Both the position numbers and the translations under genes were made by a program. This document shows, piece after piece, positions 50,605 to 58,797 of a stretch of 64,000 nt of DNA. This stretch comes from Catellatospora methionotrophica. Lineage in GTDB: Bacteria > Actinomycetota > Actinomycetes > Mycobacteriales > Micromonosporaceae. The notes beneath the pieces are model-generated. The model was not told where the DNA came from. It saw nothing but the letters and a program-made list of their open reading frames with translations, and searched no databases. Within the stretch, counting starts at the first letter, position 1. Every line of letters starts with the position of its first letter. The stretch covers positions 62,001 to 126,000 of the forward strand of contig NZ_JAAOTJ010000016.1 in NCBI RefSeq assembly GCF_011297335.1, in the 5' to 3' direction.

Positions 50605-51498
50605 TCAGCCGTTGAGGAAGCCGGAGACGCGTTCGCGCAGGTCGGCACGCTCGTGCCAGAGCACCGAGGGCCGGTTGTAGATGTGCAGGGTGGCGTCGGG
50701 CAGCACCGAGGCCAGTTCCTCGGCGACCGAGGCCGGGTGCAGGTCGTCGCCTATGCAGCCGATGACCAGCACCTGGGCGCTGACGTCCCGGAGCAGGTTC
50801 ACGTCCGGCACGGGCACCTGGTCGGGCAGGGTGAGCAGGCCGCTGCTCAGACCGGTGTTCATCAGGGTGTTGAGGCGCTGGCGCACGTACGCCCAGCCGG
50901 ACGCCCCGTTGCGGGCCGACGGCGGGATCTCCTCGACCACGGCGTTGGCCACGGTCGGCAGGTCACCGCTGTTGATCGCCTCCAGCAGGTTGACCAGACG
51001 GCGGCGGGCCGCCTCCGGCCGCCGCCGGTCGAGCACGGCGGGCAGGAACAGCACGACCTTCTCGAACCGGTCGGGCGTCTCGGCCAGCAGGCGGCACAGC
51101 GCGCCCGCGCCGAGGCTCACCCCGAGGGCCCGGGTGGCGCCCGCCATGTCGGCGATGGCGCGCAGGTCGCGGGCCAGGTCGCCGTAGTCCCACGCGCCGC
51201 GCGGCGAGCTGGACTCGCCGTGCCCGCGGAACTGGAAGAAGACCCGCTTGCCCGTCACGGCGCTGCCCAACGGCCGGGTCTCGGCGATGCCGTGGCCCAG
51301 GCCGTGCGCGAACACGGTGACCGGCTCGCCGACGCCGGTGCTGAGCCGTTCCAGCTGTACGCCGTGCGGCGTGTCGACGATCTCGGTGGGCAGGGCGGGC
51401 GGGGCGGGGCGGCCGGTGTTCGGAGCGGAGTTGCGCGGCTTGCCGAGGCGTCGGGGGAATCCGTCCGGCGGGGGCGGCCAGCGCAGATCGTTGATCAC
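50605..51498 (-). CDS. Alpha/beta hydrolase
   Basis: 297 residues: VTVFAHGLGHGIAETRPLGS, QFRGHGESSSPRGAWDY, nucleophile elbow GVSLGAG (Ser), acid region CIGDDLHPASVAEEL and a likely His in SVLWHERADLRE. The HGLGHG replaces the usual HGxxG oxyanion motif with small change. The substrate is unknown. GTG at 51498, 4 nt after the DUF2516 stop. Confidence 0.87.
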   Translation of the reverse strand: MINDLRWPPPPDGFPRRLGKPRNSAPNTGRPAPPALPTEIVDTPHGVQLERLSTGVGEPVTVFAHGLGHGIAETRPLGSAVTGKRVFFQFRGHGESSSPRGAWDYGDLARDLRAIADMAGATRALGVSLGAGALCRLLAETPDRFEKVVLFLPAVLDRRRPEAARRRLVNLLEAINSGDLPTVANAVVEEIPPSARNGASGWAYVRQRLNTLMNTGLSSGLLTLPDQVPVPDVNLLRDVSAQVLVIGCIGDDLHPASVAEELASVLPDATLHIYNRPSVLWHERADLRERVSGFLNG

Positions 51499-51502
51499 TA
51501 AA

Positions 51503-51790
51503 TCACCAGGGTCCCTCGGCGGCCTCACGCAGACCGCGGCGTACGTCCAGCAGGTAGTACGCGGCGAGGCCCGCACCGACGTAGGCGAAGATCCCGAGTG
51601 AGGTACTGACGAGGGTCAGCAGGCTGACGAGCCCGATCACGGCCAGCCAGCCGATCTTGGGCATGGTGCCGATCGCCGGGAACATGCCCTTACGCCGGAT
51701 CACGCAGTCGACGAAAGCCCACAGCAGGAATCCCATAATGAAGATCCACAGGACCGTGTCGATCCCGTTCCTGATAGTTAAGGCGACCAT
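51503..51790 (-). CDS. DUF2516 membrane protein (Rv0476-like)
   Basis: 95 residues, three predicted helices (TVLWIFIMGFLLWAFVDCVI, WLAVIGLVSLLTLVSTSLG, AYVGAGLAAYYLLDVR). Unknown function; conserved after the HbhA-like gene (Rv0475-Rv0476). ATG at 51790 with TAAGCT 7 nt upstream, a leaderless start, so it has its own promoter, 110 nt past the HbhA-like stop. Confidence 0.88.
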   Translation of the reverse strand: MVALTIRNGIDTVLWIFIMGFLLWAFVDCVIRRKGMFPAIGTMPKIGWLAVIGLVSLLTLVSTSLGIFAYVGAGLAAYYLLDVRRGLREAAEGPW

Positions 51791-51900
51791 GGGTCACAGC
51801 TTAGAACCATCGGGCCCGCCATCCCAGCGGTGACGACGCCGGATACGCCTCGTCGCGGCGCGCCGACCCGGTGATCGGCGTGCCGCGACGAGTGCGGTGG

Positions 51901-52431
51901 TCACTTGGCGGAGCGCGGCGGCTTCTTCGCGGCGGGCTTCGCGGCCGGCGGCACATCCTCGGCCTTGGTCTCGGCCGTGGCCTCGGCCTTGGTCTCGGCG
52001 TGCGCCGTGTGGCCGTCCTTCGACTCGGTCTTCGGCTCGAAGCCCGGCGTCGGGGCCTGCTCGGTGAACGCCTGCTCGCCACGGGCGACCAGTGCGTCGT
52101 AGAGCTTGGTGGCCTTCTCCGCCGCGGTCTGGGTGCCCGCCACGATGCTGTCGCGGATCTGCGCCGCGTCGACCTTGGAGGTGAACTCGGCAGCCTTGCC
52201 GGTGGCGAAGGCGCCGTACTCGTTGGCCTTGGCCTTCCACTGCGGCACGTCGGCCTTGGTGGCCTGGTCGGCCAGCTCCGCGGCCTTGTCACGCAGCTTG
52301 TCGGCCAGCTCCGGCAGCTTGCGCAGCTGCGCGTACGCCATGTCGCCGACCCCCGCCGCCGCGTAGAACGCGCTCGGGTAGGTGCGGTCGTCGGACCTGT
52401 CGGACTTGCTCGACGTCTGGGTCATGGTCAC
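51901..52431 (-). CDS. HbhA-like (heparin-binding hemagglutinin family) protein
   Basis: 176 residues: a helical, coiled-coil-prone region (AYAQLRKLPELADKLRDKAAELADQATKA) and a low-complexity tail (AETKAEATAETKAEDVPPAAK) ending in AAKKPPRSAK. In mycobacteria the lysine-rich tail of HBHA binds heparan sulfate and the protein also affects lipid bodies; here the tail is shorter and mixed acidic/basic, so adhesion is doubtful. GTG at 52431 with AGGAGG upstream, overlapping the XRE gene stop by GTGA. Context matches Rv0474-Rv0475. Confidence 0.8.
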   Translation of the reverse strand: MTMTQTSSKSDRSDDRTYPSAFYAAAGVGDMAYAQLRKLPELADKLRDKAAELADQATKADVPQWKAKANEYGAFATGKAAEFTSKVDAAQIRDSIVAGTQTAAEKATKLYDALVARGEQAFTEQAPTPGFEPKTESKDGHTAHAETKAEATAETKAEDVPPAAKPAAKKPPRSAK

Positions 52432-52868
52432 TGTTCCTCCTGTGCCTGCTGCCGCACGGCCTTCTTGACCGCCTTCTTCACCGCCGGCTTCCTCGCCGTG
52501 GCAACGGTCTGCTCCGCCGGGTCGGCGGTCTCTTCGGCGCGCGCGTTCTCGCGTACGAACGTCTCGTAGATCTGCGTGAGTGATTGTTTCTGCGCGACCG
52601 TCAGCAGCGGGTCGGCCGCGACGGCGGTCGGCACGCTCTGATGGTCGTCAGACCCGAGCAGCCCGGCTTTGAGGTACATGGCCGGGGTGGAGACCCGCAG
52701 TGCCGCAGCCAGCTGGGCCAGCACCTCGGCGGACGGCTTGCGCAGCCCGCGTTCGATCTGGCTGAGGTACGGATTGCTGATGTTGGCCTGCTCGGCCAGC
52801 TGCCGCAGGGAAATACGGGCGTTCTCCCGCATATCCTTGATGAAGGCACCGATGTCGGGACTCTGCAC
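52428..52868 (-). CDS. XRE-family regulator (Rv0474-like)
   Basis: 146 residues. HTH ARISLRQLAEQANISNPYLSQIERGLRKPSAEVLAQLAAAL near the N-terminus and a Lys/Ala-rich tail (KPAVKKAVKKAVRQQ). The GTG at 52868 has TAGCTT 7 nt upstream; the open frame to 52904 runs through that promoter and is rejected. Coupled to the HbhA-like gene, which it may control. Confidence 0.9.
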   Translation of the reverse strand: MQSPDIGAFIKDMRENARISLRQLAEQANISNPYLSQIERGLRKPSAEVLAQLAAALRVSTPAMYLKAGLLGSDDHQSVPTAVAADPLLTVAQKQSLTQIYETFVRENARAEETADPAEQTVATARKPAVKKAVKKAVRQQAQEEQ

Positions 52869-53019
52869 GCCCACCAAGCTACCCACGACCGCTAGCAACA
52901 GCAAGCATATTGCTAACTCCCCGCTAGCGACTTACACCACGCCCCAAATCGCCCACCCAACCCCATATCCCCCAAACCACCGCACCACACTCCCCGCCAC
53001 CCGCCCGACCCACCGCGAT

Positions 53020-53080
53020 GATCGCCACTTGAGGTCAAAAGGTGGGGCGTGACCGCACTTCCTGACCTCAAACGGCGATC
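53020..53080. repeat. Palindromic repeat, family C, copy 3
   Basis: Arms GATCGCCACTTGAGGTCA / TGACCTCAAACGGCGATC, 16 of 18 paired. Shares GATCGCC and GGTCA with the copies at 38319 and 38683. Confidence 0.75.
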
Positions 53081-53094
53081 TTGAGCGTCTGACA

Positions 53095-53245
53095 CGGCGG
53101 GGCGCGGGGCGCGCCGGGGCGGGGCGGGGCGGGGCTAGACAGGACGCGGCGCGGCGGGGCGGGACGCGGCGGGGGCGCGGGACGGGGCGGGGGCGCGGGA
53201 CGGGGCGGGGCGCGGGACGGGGGCGGGGCGGGGCGCGGGGGGTTG
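53095..53245 (+). repeat. G-rich low-complexity tract
   Basis: About 150 bp of GGGGCGGGGC- and GGGACGGGGC-type runs with almost no A or T. Many four-run G motifs on the plus strand could form G-quadruplexes. It ends at the asparaginase stop. Confidence 0.85.
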
Positions 53246-54193
53246 TTACCAGAGGGGGTGGAGGGCGCCTACGGGGCGGCCGCCGCCGAGGAGGCGGGGT
53301 TCGGCGAGGGTGGGGACGTCGGCGGTGACGCCGAGGCGGCGCAGGGCGGTGATCATGATGGGGCCTCGGGCACGGGCGGCACCGTCGTCGATCTTGACGG
53401 CGACCGCGCCCTTGCCGGGTACGGCGGCGGCCCAGACGCCCTCCGCGCCGACCTTGCTGACCAGGCCGGGAACGGCGCGCATGAGCTGGGCGTCCTCGCG
53501 GTTGGTGCCACTGACCAGTTCGGGGTATGCCCGCATCGCGTCGGCGACCGAGCGCTCCAGCGAGCCGGGCACGCCCTCGGCGAGCCGGTGGAACGCGGTG
53601 GCCAGGCCGGTCAGGGACAGCGCGAGCACCGGCGCGCCGCACCCGTCGACGCCCATCGCGGCCGCGGACTCCCCCGCGAACTCCTCGATGGTCTCGTTGA
53701 GGCGCTGCTGCAGCGGGTGGTCGGCCTGGACGTAGTCCTCGGCGCTCCAGCCAGCGGCGCGGCAGGTGAGCAGCATGCCGGAGTGCTTGCCGGAGCAGTT
53801 CATGTAGACCCGCTGCGGGGTGCCGCCGCTGGCGATCTTCGCGGCGTCGTCCAGGGGCAGGTCGGGCGGGCAGCGCAGGGCCGCCTCGGTGAGCCCGCCG
53901 CTGCGCAGCAGGGCACGTACCCGGGCGATGTGGAAGTCCTCGCCGTAGTGGCTGGCCGTGACCAGTGCCAGGTCGGCCGGGTCGGCCAGGCGCAGCCCGG
54001 CACGCAGCATGCCGATGGCCTGCATGGGTTTGTTGGACGAGCGCGCGAAGATCGGGCCCGTGACGTCACCCGCCGACGCGACCGGGTTGCCCGACGCGTC
54101 CAGGACGATCACCGACCCGCGGTGGCCGCCCTCGACGAAACCACTGCGTTCCACCTCGACGAGCGGTACGCCGCCCTCGTAAACCTTGCCCAT
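53246..54193 (-). CDS. Asparaginase (asparaginase II family)
   Basis: 315 residues of the thermolabile/R. etli type family: VEVERSGFVEGGHRGSVIVLD, SSNKPMQAIGML, VTASHYGEDFHIARV, MNCSGKHSGMLLTCRAAGW, GVDGCGAPVLALSL. Hydrolyses L-asparagine to aspartate and ammonia, with Ser and Lys (SSNKP) and Cys residues at the active site. Cytoplasmic, no signal peptide. ATG at 54193; BKACE gene 29 nt upstream on the same strand. Confidence 0.9.
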   Translation of the reverse strand: MGKVYEGGVPLVEVERSGFVEGGHRGSVIVLDASGNPVASAGDVTGPIFARSSNKPMQAIGMLRAGLRLADPADLALVTASHYGEDFHIARVRALLRSGGLTEAALRCPPDLPLDDAAKIASGGTPQRVYMNCSGKHSGMLLTCRAAGWSAEDYVQADHPLQQRLNETIEEFAGESAAAMGVDGCGAPVLALSLTGLATAFHRLAEGVPGSLERSVADAMRAYPELVSGTNREDAQLMRAVPGLVSKVGAEGVWAAAVPGKGAVAVKIDDGAARARGPIMITALRRLGVTADVPTLAEPRLLGGGRPVGALHPLW

Positions 54194-54222
54194 GGTAAGG
54201 AACGCTACCGGTGTTTCACATT

Positions 54223-55059
54223 TCAGCGCGGCGGGATCCCCAGGAGGTTGCGTGCCTCACCCGGCGTCAGCGGCGGCCGCTGCGCCAACCGGGCGAATGC
54301 GGACGCGCGTGCGACCAGCTGGGCGTTGGACTCGACCGGCTGGCCCTTGGCGTAGGTGACCGTGTCCTCCATGCCGACCCGCAGGTGGCCGCCCGCACCG
54401 AGCGAGGTGAGCAGCACCGGCAGGGTGAACCGGCCGATGCCGGTGGCCGAGAACGTGGTGCCGTCGGGCAGCTCGCGCAGCGCCTGCTGGCAGGCGACCA
54501 GCGCGGCGGGGGTGCCGGGCATGCCGCCGGGCACGCCCATCACGAAGTCGACGTGCACGTGCCCGCCCGCGGGCAGGCCGTGCTTGTCGAGCAGGCGCTG
54601 CAGCGCCCACAGCTGACCGAGGTCGAAGATCTCGTACTCCGGCACGACACCGCGTTCCTGCATGCGGGTGTGCAGGCCGACGATGAACTCCCAGCGGTTC
54701 ATGAAGACGTCGTCGCCGAAGTTGACGGTGCCCATGGTGCAGCTGGCCATGTCCGGGCCCGCGTCGAGCACCGCCAGCCGGGCGGACTCCGGGTCGTGCA
54801 CGGAACCGCCGCTGGACAGCTGCACGATCAGGTCGGTGCTCGAACGCAGCGCCGCGACGGTCTCGCGCAGCCGGACCGGGTCCAGGCTCGGCTGGGCGTC
54901 GTCGTCGCGGATGTGCACGTGGATCACGCTCGCGCCGACGGCCTCGCACTCCTTGGCGGTGGCGACCAGCTCGTCCAGGGTCACCGGCAGGGCGGGGACG
55001 TCAGCCTTGGCGGATTCCGCGCCGGTGGGCGCGACGGTGATCAGAGTGCCGTTCGTCAT
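54223..55059 (-). CDS. BKACE family beta-keto acid cleavage enzyme
   Basis: 278 residues, TIM barrel: LITVAPTGAE, ASVIHVHIRDDDAQPSLD (zinc His pair), LIVQLSSGG, MASCTMGTVNFGDDVFMNR, VHVDFVMGVPGGMPGT, HLRVGMEDTV. The enzymes condense a beta-keto acid with acetyl-CoA to give acetoacetate and a new CoA ester; the first characterised member is Kce of lysine fermentation. The substrate here is unknown, but the thiolase gene at 57622 could process the acetoacetyl product. Confidence 0.9.
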   Translation of the reverse strand: MTNGTLITVAPTGAESAKADVPALPVTLDELVATAKECEAVGASVIHVHIRDDDAQPSLDPVRLRETVAALRSSTDLIVQLSSGGSVHDPESARLAVLDAGPDMASCTMGTVNFGDDVFMNRWEFIVGLHTRMQERGVVPEYEIFDLGQLWALQRLLDKHGLPAGGHVHVDFVMGVPGGMPGTPAALVACQQALRELPDGTTFSATGIGRFTLPVLLTSLGAGGHLRVGMEDTVTYAKGQPVESNAQLVARASAFARLAQRPPLTPGEARNLLGIPPR

Positions 55060-55079
55060 GCGCGCATCCTGTCATATTT

Positions 55080-56150
55080 CTAGTCAGGGTCGATAGAGGC
55101 CGAAGATTCTCCCGCAGTCAGGGGGGTGTCACCGGAAATATTGCGCTTCACGACCGCGAGTGCGATCGGCCCGAGTTCCGCATGCCGGGCCGAGGTGCCG
55201 ACGAATCCGACGGTACGGCCGTTCGCCGTGATCTCGGTGCCGCGCACGGGGAGTTCGTCGGTGGCGATGCCGTCCAGGTGCAGCAGGCGCAGGGCGCGGG
55301 GCGGCTTGCCGAGGTGGTGCACGCGGGCGACCGTCTCCTGGCCCCGGTAGCAGCCCTTCTCCAGGTGTACGGCGGCGGCGGTCAGGTCGACCTCGGACGG
55401 CAACGTCCGGTGATCGGTGTCGACGCCGACCCGGGCCTGCTTCGCGGCGGCCCGCACCGACTCGTACGCCCACAGCCCGGCGGGCGGCACGTCCAGGGTG
55501 GCCAGCGTGGCCGCGGCGGTCCCGGCGGGCAGCAGCAGGTCCAGCACGGGCAGGTCGCCGAGGGAGTGCCTGCGGACGAAGCCGCCGCCGGGCAGCGGGG
55601 TCAGCGCGTACACCGTGGTCGGGCGGGGCGGCAGGGCGCCGGTGGCGAACTTGGGGCCGGGCACGTCGAGCACGTCCGGTTCGGCGGGCACCGCGATGCC
55701 GAGCTTCGCGGCGGCGGCCAGTGCGCCGGGGCCGGTCAGGCTGTGTACGACCAGATCCGCGGGTTTGATCTCGACCTGGGTGAAGAAGCGCATCCGGGTC
55801 AGGAAGGTCACCAGCGTGTCGACCGTGCCGGGCTCGACGTCGACCCAGAGCGTGCCGTCGAGTTCGGACACCCACAGCTCGTGCTCGATGTGCCCGTGCG
55901 GAGACAGCACCAGCGTGCGGGTGCCCTGGCCGTCGGCAAGCGCGGTGAGGTGCTGCGAGGTGAGGTTGTGCAGGAAGCTCAGCCGGTCCGGGCCGGTCAG
56001 CGCCAGCACGCCGCGATGCGAGCGGTCCACGATCCCGGCCGCGGTCAGCAGGGTGCGCTGCTCCCGGTTGGGGTCGCCGTGGTGGGCCGCGACGGCGGCG
56101 TCGGCGGAGTCCGGGTCGAAATGGCCCATCAGCACGGTCGTACCCATCAC
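55080..56150 (-). CDS. ygfZ: Folate-binding protein YgfZ
   Basis: 356 residues, aminomethyltransferase-like fold. Key motif KGCYRGQETVARVHHLGKPPR with the conserved Cys; also VLALTGPDRLSFLHNLTSQH. YgfZ uses tetrahydrofolate and supports iron-sulphur enzymes. The start is the GTG at 56150, which overlaps the fur stop (GTGA) and has GGGAG 6 nt upstream. Co-transcribed with fur, a sensible link of metal regulation and Fe-S repair. Confidence 0.9.
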   Translation of the reverse strand: MMGTTVLMGHFDPDSADAAVAAHHGDPNREQRTLLTAAGIVDRSHRGVLALTGPDRLSFLHNLTSQHLTALADGQGTRTLVLSPHGHIEHELWVSELDGTLWVDVEPGTVDTLVTFLTRMRFFTQVEIKPADLVVHSLTGPGALAAAAKLGIAVPAEPDVLDVPGPKFATGALPPRPTTVYALTPLPGGGFVRRHSLGDLPVLDLLLPAGTAAATLATLDVPPAGLWAYESVRAAAKQARVGVDTDHRTLPSEVDLTAAAVHLEKGCYRGQETVARVHHLGKPPRALRLLHLDGIATDELPVRGTEITANGRTVGFVGTSARHAELGPIALAVVKRNISGDTPLTAGESSASIDPD

Positions 56151-56569
56151 GCACAGCTCCCGCATAGTCCGAACAACGCCACGTGCCCGATGTCCATCCG
56201 GAAGCCGCGCTGCGACAGCAGCCGCTCCGCGAGCGGGGCCAGCTCGCTCTGCTCCAGCTCGGTGACCGTGTCGCAGTTGCGGCAGACCAGGTGCACGTGC
56301 TGCACGACCGCCGCGTCGTGGTACGTCGGCGCGCCGTGCGACAGGTGCACGTGGGTGACCAGCCCGAGCTCCTCCAGCAGCTCCAGGGTCCGGTACACGG
56401 TGGTGATGTTCACCCCCGAGGCGACCTCGCACACGGCGGCGTGCACCTGTTCGGGGGTCGCGTGGACGAGCTGGCGCACGGCGTCGAGCACCAGCTGCCG
56501 CTGGGGGGTGAGCCGAAGACCGCGATCACGCAGCAGTTCGGCCAGCTCCGCGGAGCCTTGTTCGGGCAT
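56147..56569 (-). CDS. Fur-family metal-responsive repressor
   Basis: 140 residues. Winged helix (LRLTPQRQLVLDAVRQLVHATPEQVHAAV, NITTVYRTLELLEELGLVTHV), metal site HVHLVCRNCDTVTEL (His and CxxC) and a second CxxC in GLCGSC. Both CxxC pairs suggest a structural zinc; Zur or Fur cannot be separated by eye. ATG at 56569 has a perfect TATGAT -10 box 6 nt upstream, so it is almost certainly leaderless. Divergent from the aminodeoxychorismate lyase-like gene. Confidence 0.92.
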   Translation of the reverse strand: MPEQGSAELAELLRDRGLRLTPQRQLVLDAVRQLVHATPEQVHAAVCEVASGVNITTVYRTLELLEELGLVTHVHLSHGAPTYHDAAVVQHVHLVCRNCDTVTELEQSELAPLAERLLSQRGFRMDIGHVALFGLCGSCA

Positions 56570-56708
56570 CGTCCGATCATAGTTCGCCACGCGGAAGCGC
56601 CCCGCGCCCGCGCACGGTGACGCCGAACGCACCACCGGGGGCCGGGCGCGGGCGCGGCGATCAAGGTGGGCGGGAGCGGCGGACACCGGGCCGCGTAACA
56701 TTCCGGCC

Positions 56709-57590
56709 GTGGTGCAGCCTGTTCTCGTGGTCCAGGGCCTTGGCGTGGTGCCGGCCGACACTCCCGTGCTCCGTGCCGACGACCTCGGTGTGCTGCGCGG
56801 CGACGGCGTCTTCGAGACCATGCACGTACGGCCCGACGGCCGGGGCGGCGTGCAGCCGTGGCTGCTGGACGAGCACCTGGCCCGGATGGCCCGCTCGGCC
56901 GCCCGGATGGAGCTGGCCCTGCCCGCCGAGGCCGCCCTGCGGGAGCTGGCCGCGCTGGCCTGCGCGCAGTGGCCCGCCGAGGTCGAGGGCGCGCTGCGGC
57001 TGACCTGCACCCGCGGCCCCGAGGCGAGCGCCGCCAGCGGCGGCCCGGTCACCTGCTTCGCGTCGCTGAACCCGATCGGCGCGGCGACCCTGGCCGCGCG
57101 CCGCGACGGCATCACCGTCACCACCATCTCGCTCGGCTACCCGGCCGACGCGCGAACGTCGGCCCCGTGGCTGCTCGGCGGCGTCAAGTCGCTGTCGTAC
57201 GCGATCAACATGGCCTCGCAGCGCTGGGCGCTGGCGCAGGGCGCCGACGACGCGCTGTGGGTCTCCCAGGACGGATACGCCCTGGAGGGCCCGACCTCGA
57301 CGCTGGCCTGGCTCGACGGGGACGTCCTGTGCACGGTGCCCGTCGAGCCGACCGGCATCCTGCCCGGCACGACCGCCCGGCACCTGCTCGACCACGCCGC
57401 CGACCTCGGCTGGACCGCCGCCGAGCGCATGGTGACCCCGGCCGGGCTGGCCGCCGCCGACGGCGTGTGGCTGCTGTCCAGCGTGCGCGGCGTCGCCGAG
57501 CTGCGCTCGATCGACGGCGTCGCGTCGGCCCCGTCCGCGCACACCGGGAACCTGCTGGGCTACCTCGGCTTCCCGAGCCTGGGTTACTGA
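56709..57590 (+). CDS. Class IV aminotransferase, aminodeoxychorismate lyase-like
   Basis: 293 residues, PLP fold type IV: LRADDLGVLRGDGVFETMHV, VKSLSYAINMASQRWALAQGADDALWV with the PLP Lys in GGVKSLSY, ALEGPTSTLAWL, and VEPTGILPGTTARHLL. Probably converts aminodeoxychorismate to p-aminobenzoate for folate (PabC type), although branched-chain or D-amino acid transaminases share these motifs. GTG at 56709 with TAACAT 7 nt upstream. A link to folate would fit YgfZ next door. Confidence 0.82.
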   Translation: MVQPVLVVQGLGVVPADTPVLRADDLGVLRGDGVFETMHVRPDGRGGVQPWLLDEHLARMARSAARMELALPAEAALRELAALACAQWPAEVEGALRLTCTRGPEASAASGGPVTCFASLNPIGAATLAARRDGITVTTISLGYPADARTSAPWLLGGVKSLSYAINMASQRWALAQGADDALWVSQDGYALEGPTSTLAWLDGDVLCTVPVEPTGILPGTTARHLLDHAADLGWTAAERMVTPAGLAAADGVWLLSSVRGVAELRSIDGVASAPSAHTGNLLGYLGFPSLGY

Positions 57591-57621
57591 ACGATCCCTC
57601 AGGTGACGTAGCCTGCGGAGC

Positions 57622-58797
57622 ATGACCTCGCAGGCGTATCTCATCGACGCGGTCCGCACCCCGTTCGGCCGCCACAAGGGCGGGCTTTCCGGCGTACGCA
57701 CCGACGACCTCGCGGCCGCGCCCCTGGTCGCGCTACTCAAGCGGCACCCCGACCTGGACCCCGCGCTGATCGAGGACGTGATCCTCGGTGACGCCAACGG
57801 CGCCGGCGAGGACAACCGCAACGTGGCCCGCATGGCGGCCCTGCTCGCCGGGCTGCCCGCCACGGTGCCCGGGGTGACCGTCAACCGCCTGTGCGCGGCC
57901 GGCGCGGAAGCGATCGTGCAGGGCTCCCGGGCCGTCCGCGCGGGCGACCTCGACCTGGTCATCGCCGGTGGCGTCGAGAGCATGAGCCGCGCCCCGTTCG
58001 TGATGGCCAAGCCCGACACGGCCTTCCCCGGCGAGGCGAAGCTGTGGAACACGCAGCTCGGCTGGCGTCTGGTGAACCCGCTGATGCCCGACGCGTGGAC
58101 CGTGCCGCTGGGCGTCGCCGCCCAGCAGGTGGCCCACGAGTTCGGCATCGGCCGCGAAGCCCAGGACGCCTGGGCGCTGCGCTCGCAGCAGCGGGCCGCC
58201 GCCGCCTGGGCGCAGGGCCGCTTCGACGACCGGGTGTTCGAGGTCAACGGGGTCACCCGCGACGAGTCGGTGCGCCCCGACACCAGCGCCGCCGCGCTCG
58301 CCAAGCTGCGCCCCGCGTTCACGCCCGACGGCACGGTCACCGCGGGCAACTCCTCCCCCGTCAACGACGGCGCGGCCGCGACCCTGGTCGGCTCGGCGGC
58401 CGCCGTCGAGCGCCTCGGCGTACAGCCGCTCGGCCGCATCGTGGCCAGCACCGTCGCCGGAGTCTCACCGGAGCGCTTCTCCACCGGACCGGTCCCCGCG
58501 ATCCGCGCCCTGCTCGCCAAGGCGAAACTCGGCTTCGGCGACATCGCCGCCTGGGAGCTGAACGAGGCCTTCGCCGCGATGGTGCTCAGCTGCCTGCACG
58601 AGCTGCCGGAGATCGACCCGGAGCTGGTCAACGTCGACGGCGGCGCCATCGCGTACGGCCACCCGCTCGGCGCGTCCGCGCCCCGCGTCGTCATGGACCT
58701 GTGCCACACGCTGCGCCGCCGGGGCGGCGGCTACGGCATCGCGGCGGCCTGCATCGGCGTCGGCCAGGGACAGGCGGTGCTGGTCCATGTCGAGTAA
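57622..58797 (+). CDS. Thiolase (acetyl-CoA C-acyltransferase)
   Basis: 391 residues. Acyl-accepting Cys91 in VNRLCAAGAEA, GGVESMSRAPF, NGVTRDESVRPDTS, WELNEAFAAMV, the GHPLGAS loop and C-terminal CIGVGQGQA with the second Cys. Cleaves 3-ketoacyl-CoA or condenses acetyl-CoA; chain-length preference is unknown. Overlaps the NUDIX gene by 11 bp. Confidence 0.92.
   Translation: MTSQAYLIDAVRTPFGRHKGGLSGVRTDDLAAAPLVALLKRHPDLDPALIEDVILGDANGAGEDNRNVARMAALLAGLPATVPGVTVNRLCAAGAEAIVQGSRAVRAGDLDLVIAGGVESMSRAPFVMAKPDTAFPGEAKLWNTQLGWRLVNPLMPDAWTVPLGVAAQQVAHEFGIGREAQDAWALRSQQRAAAAWAQGRFDDRVFEVNGVTRDESVRPDTSAAALAKLRPAFTPDGTVTAGNSSPVNDGAAATLVGSAAAVERLGVQPLGRIVASTVAGVSPERFSTGPVPAIRALLAKAKLGFGDIAAWELNEAFAAMVLSCLHELPEIDPELVNVDGGAIAYGHPLGASAPRVVMDLCHTLRRRGGGYGIAAACIGVGQGQAVLVHVE

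Larger units (their letters stand above)
52869..53245. other. Intergenic region between XRE gene and asparaginase
   Basis: 377 bp upstream of the XRE gene and downstream of the asparaginase gene. It holds the XRE promoter, an AT/C-rich stretch, a family-C palindrome (53020-53080) and a 150-bp G-rich tract. No coding frame is convincing. Confidence 0.7.

Noticed and set aside
56147-57127. 326-residue frame extending Fur upstream
   Set aside because: The extension is antisense to the aminotransferase gene; the ATG at 56569 has a TATGAT box 6 nt upstream.
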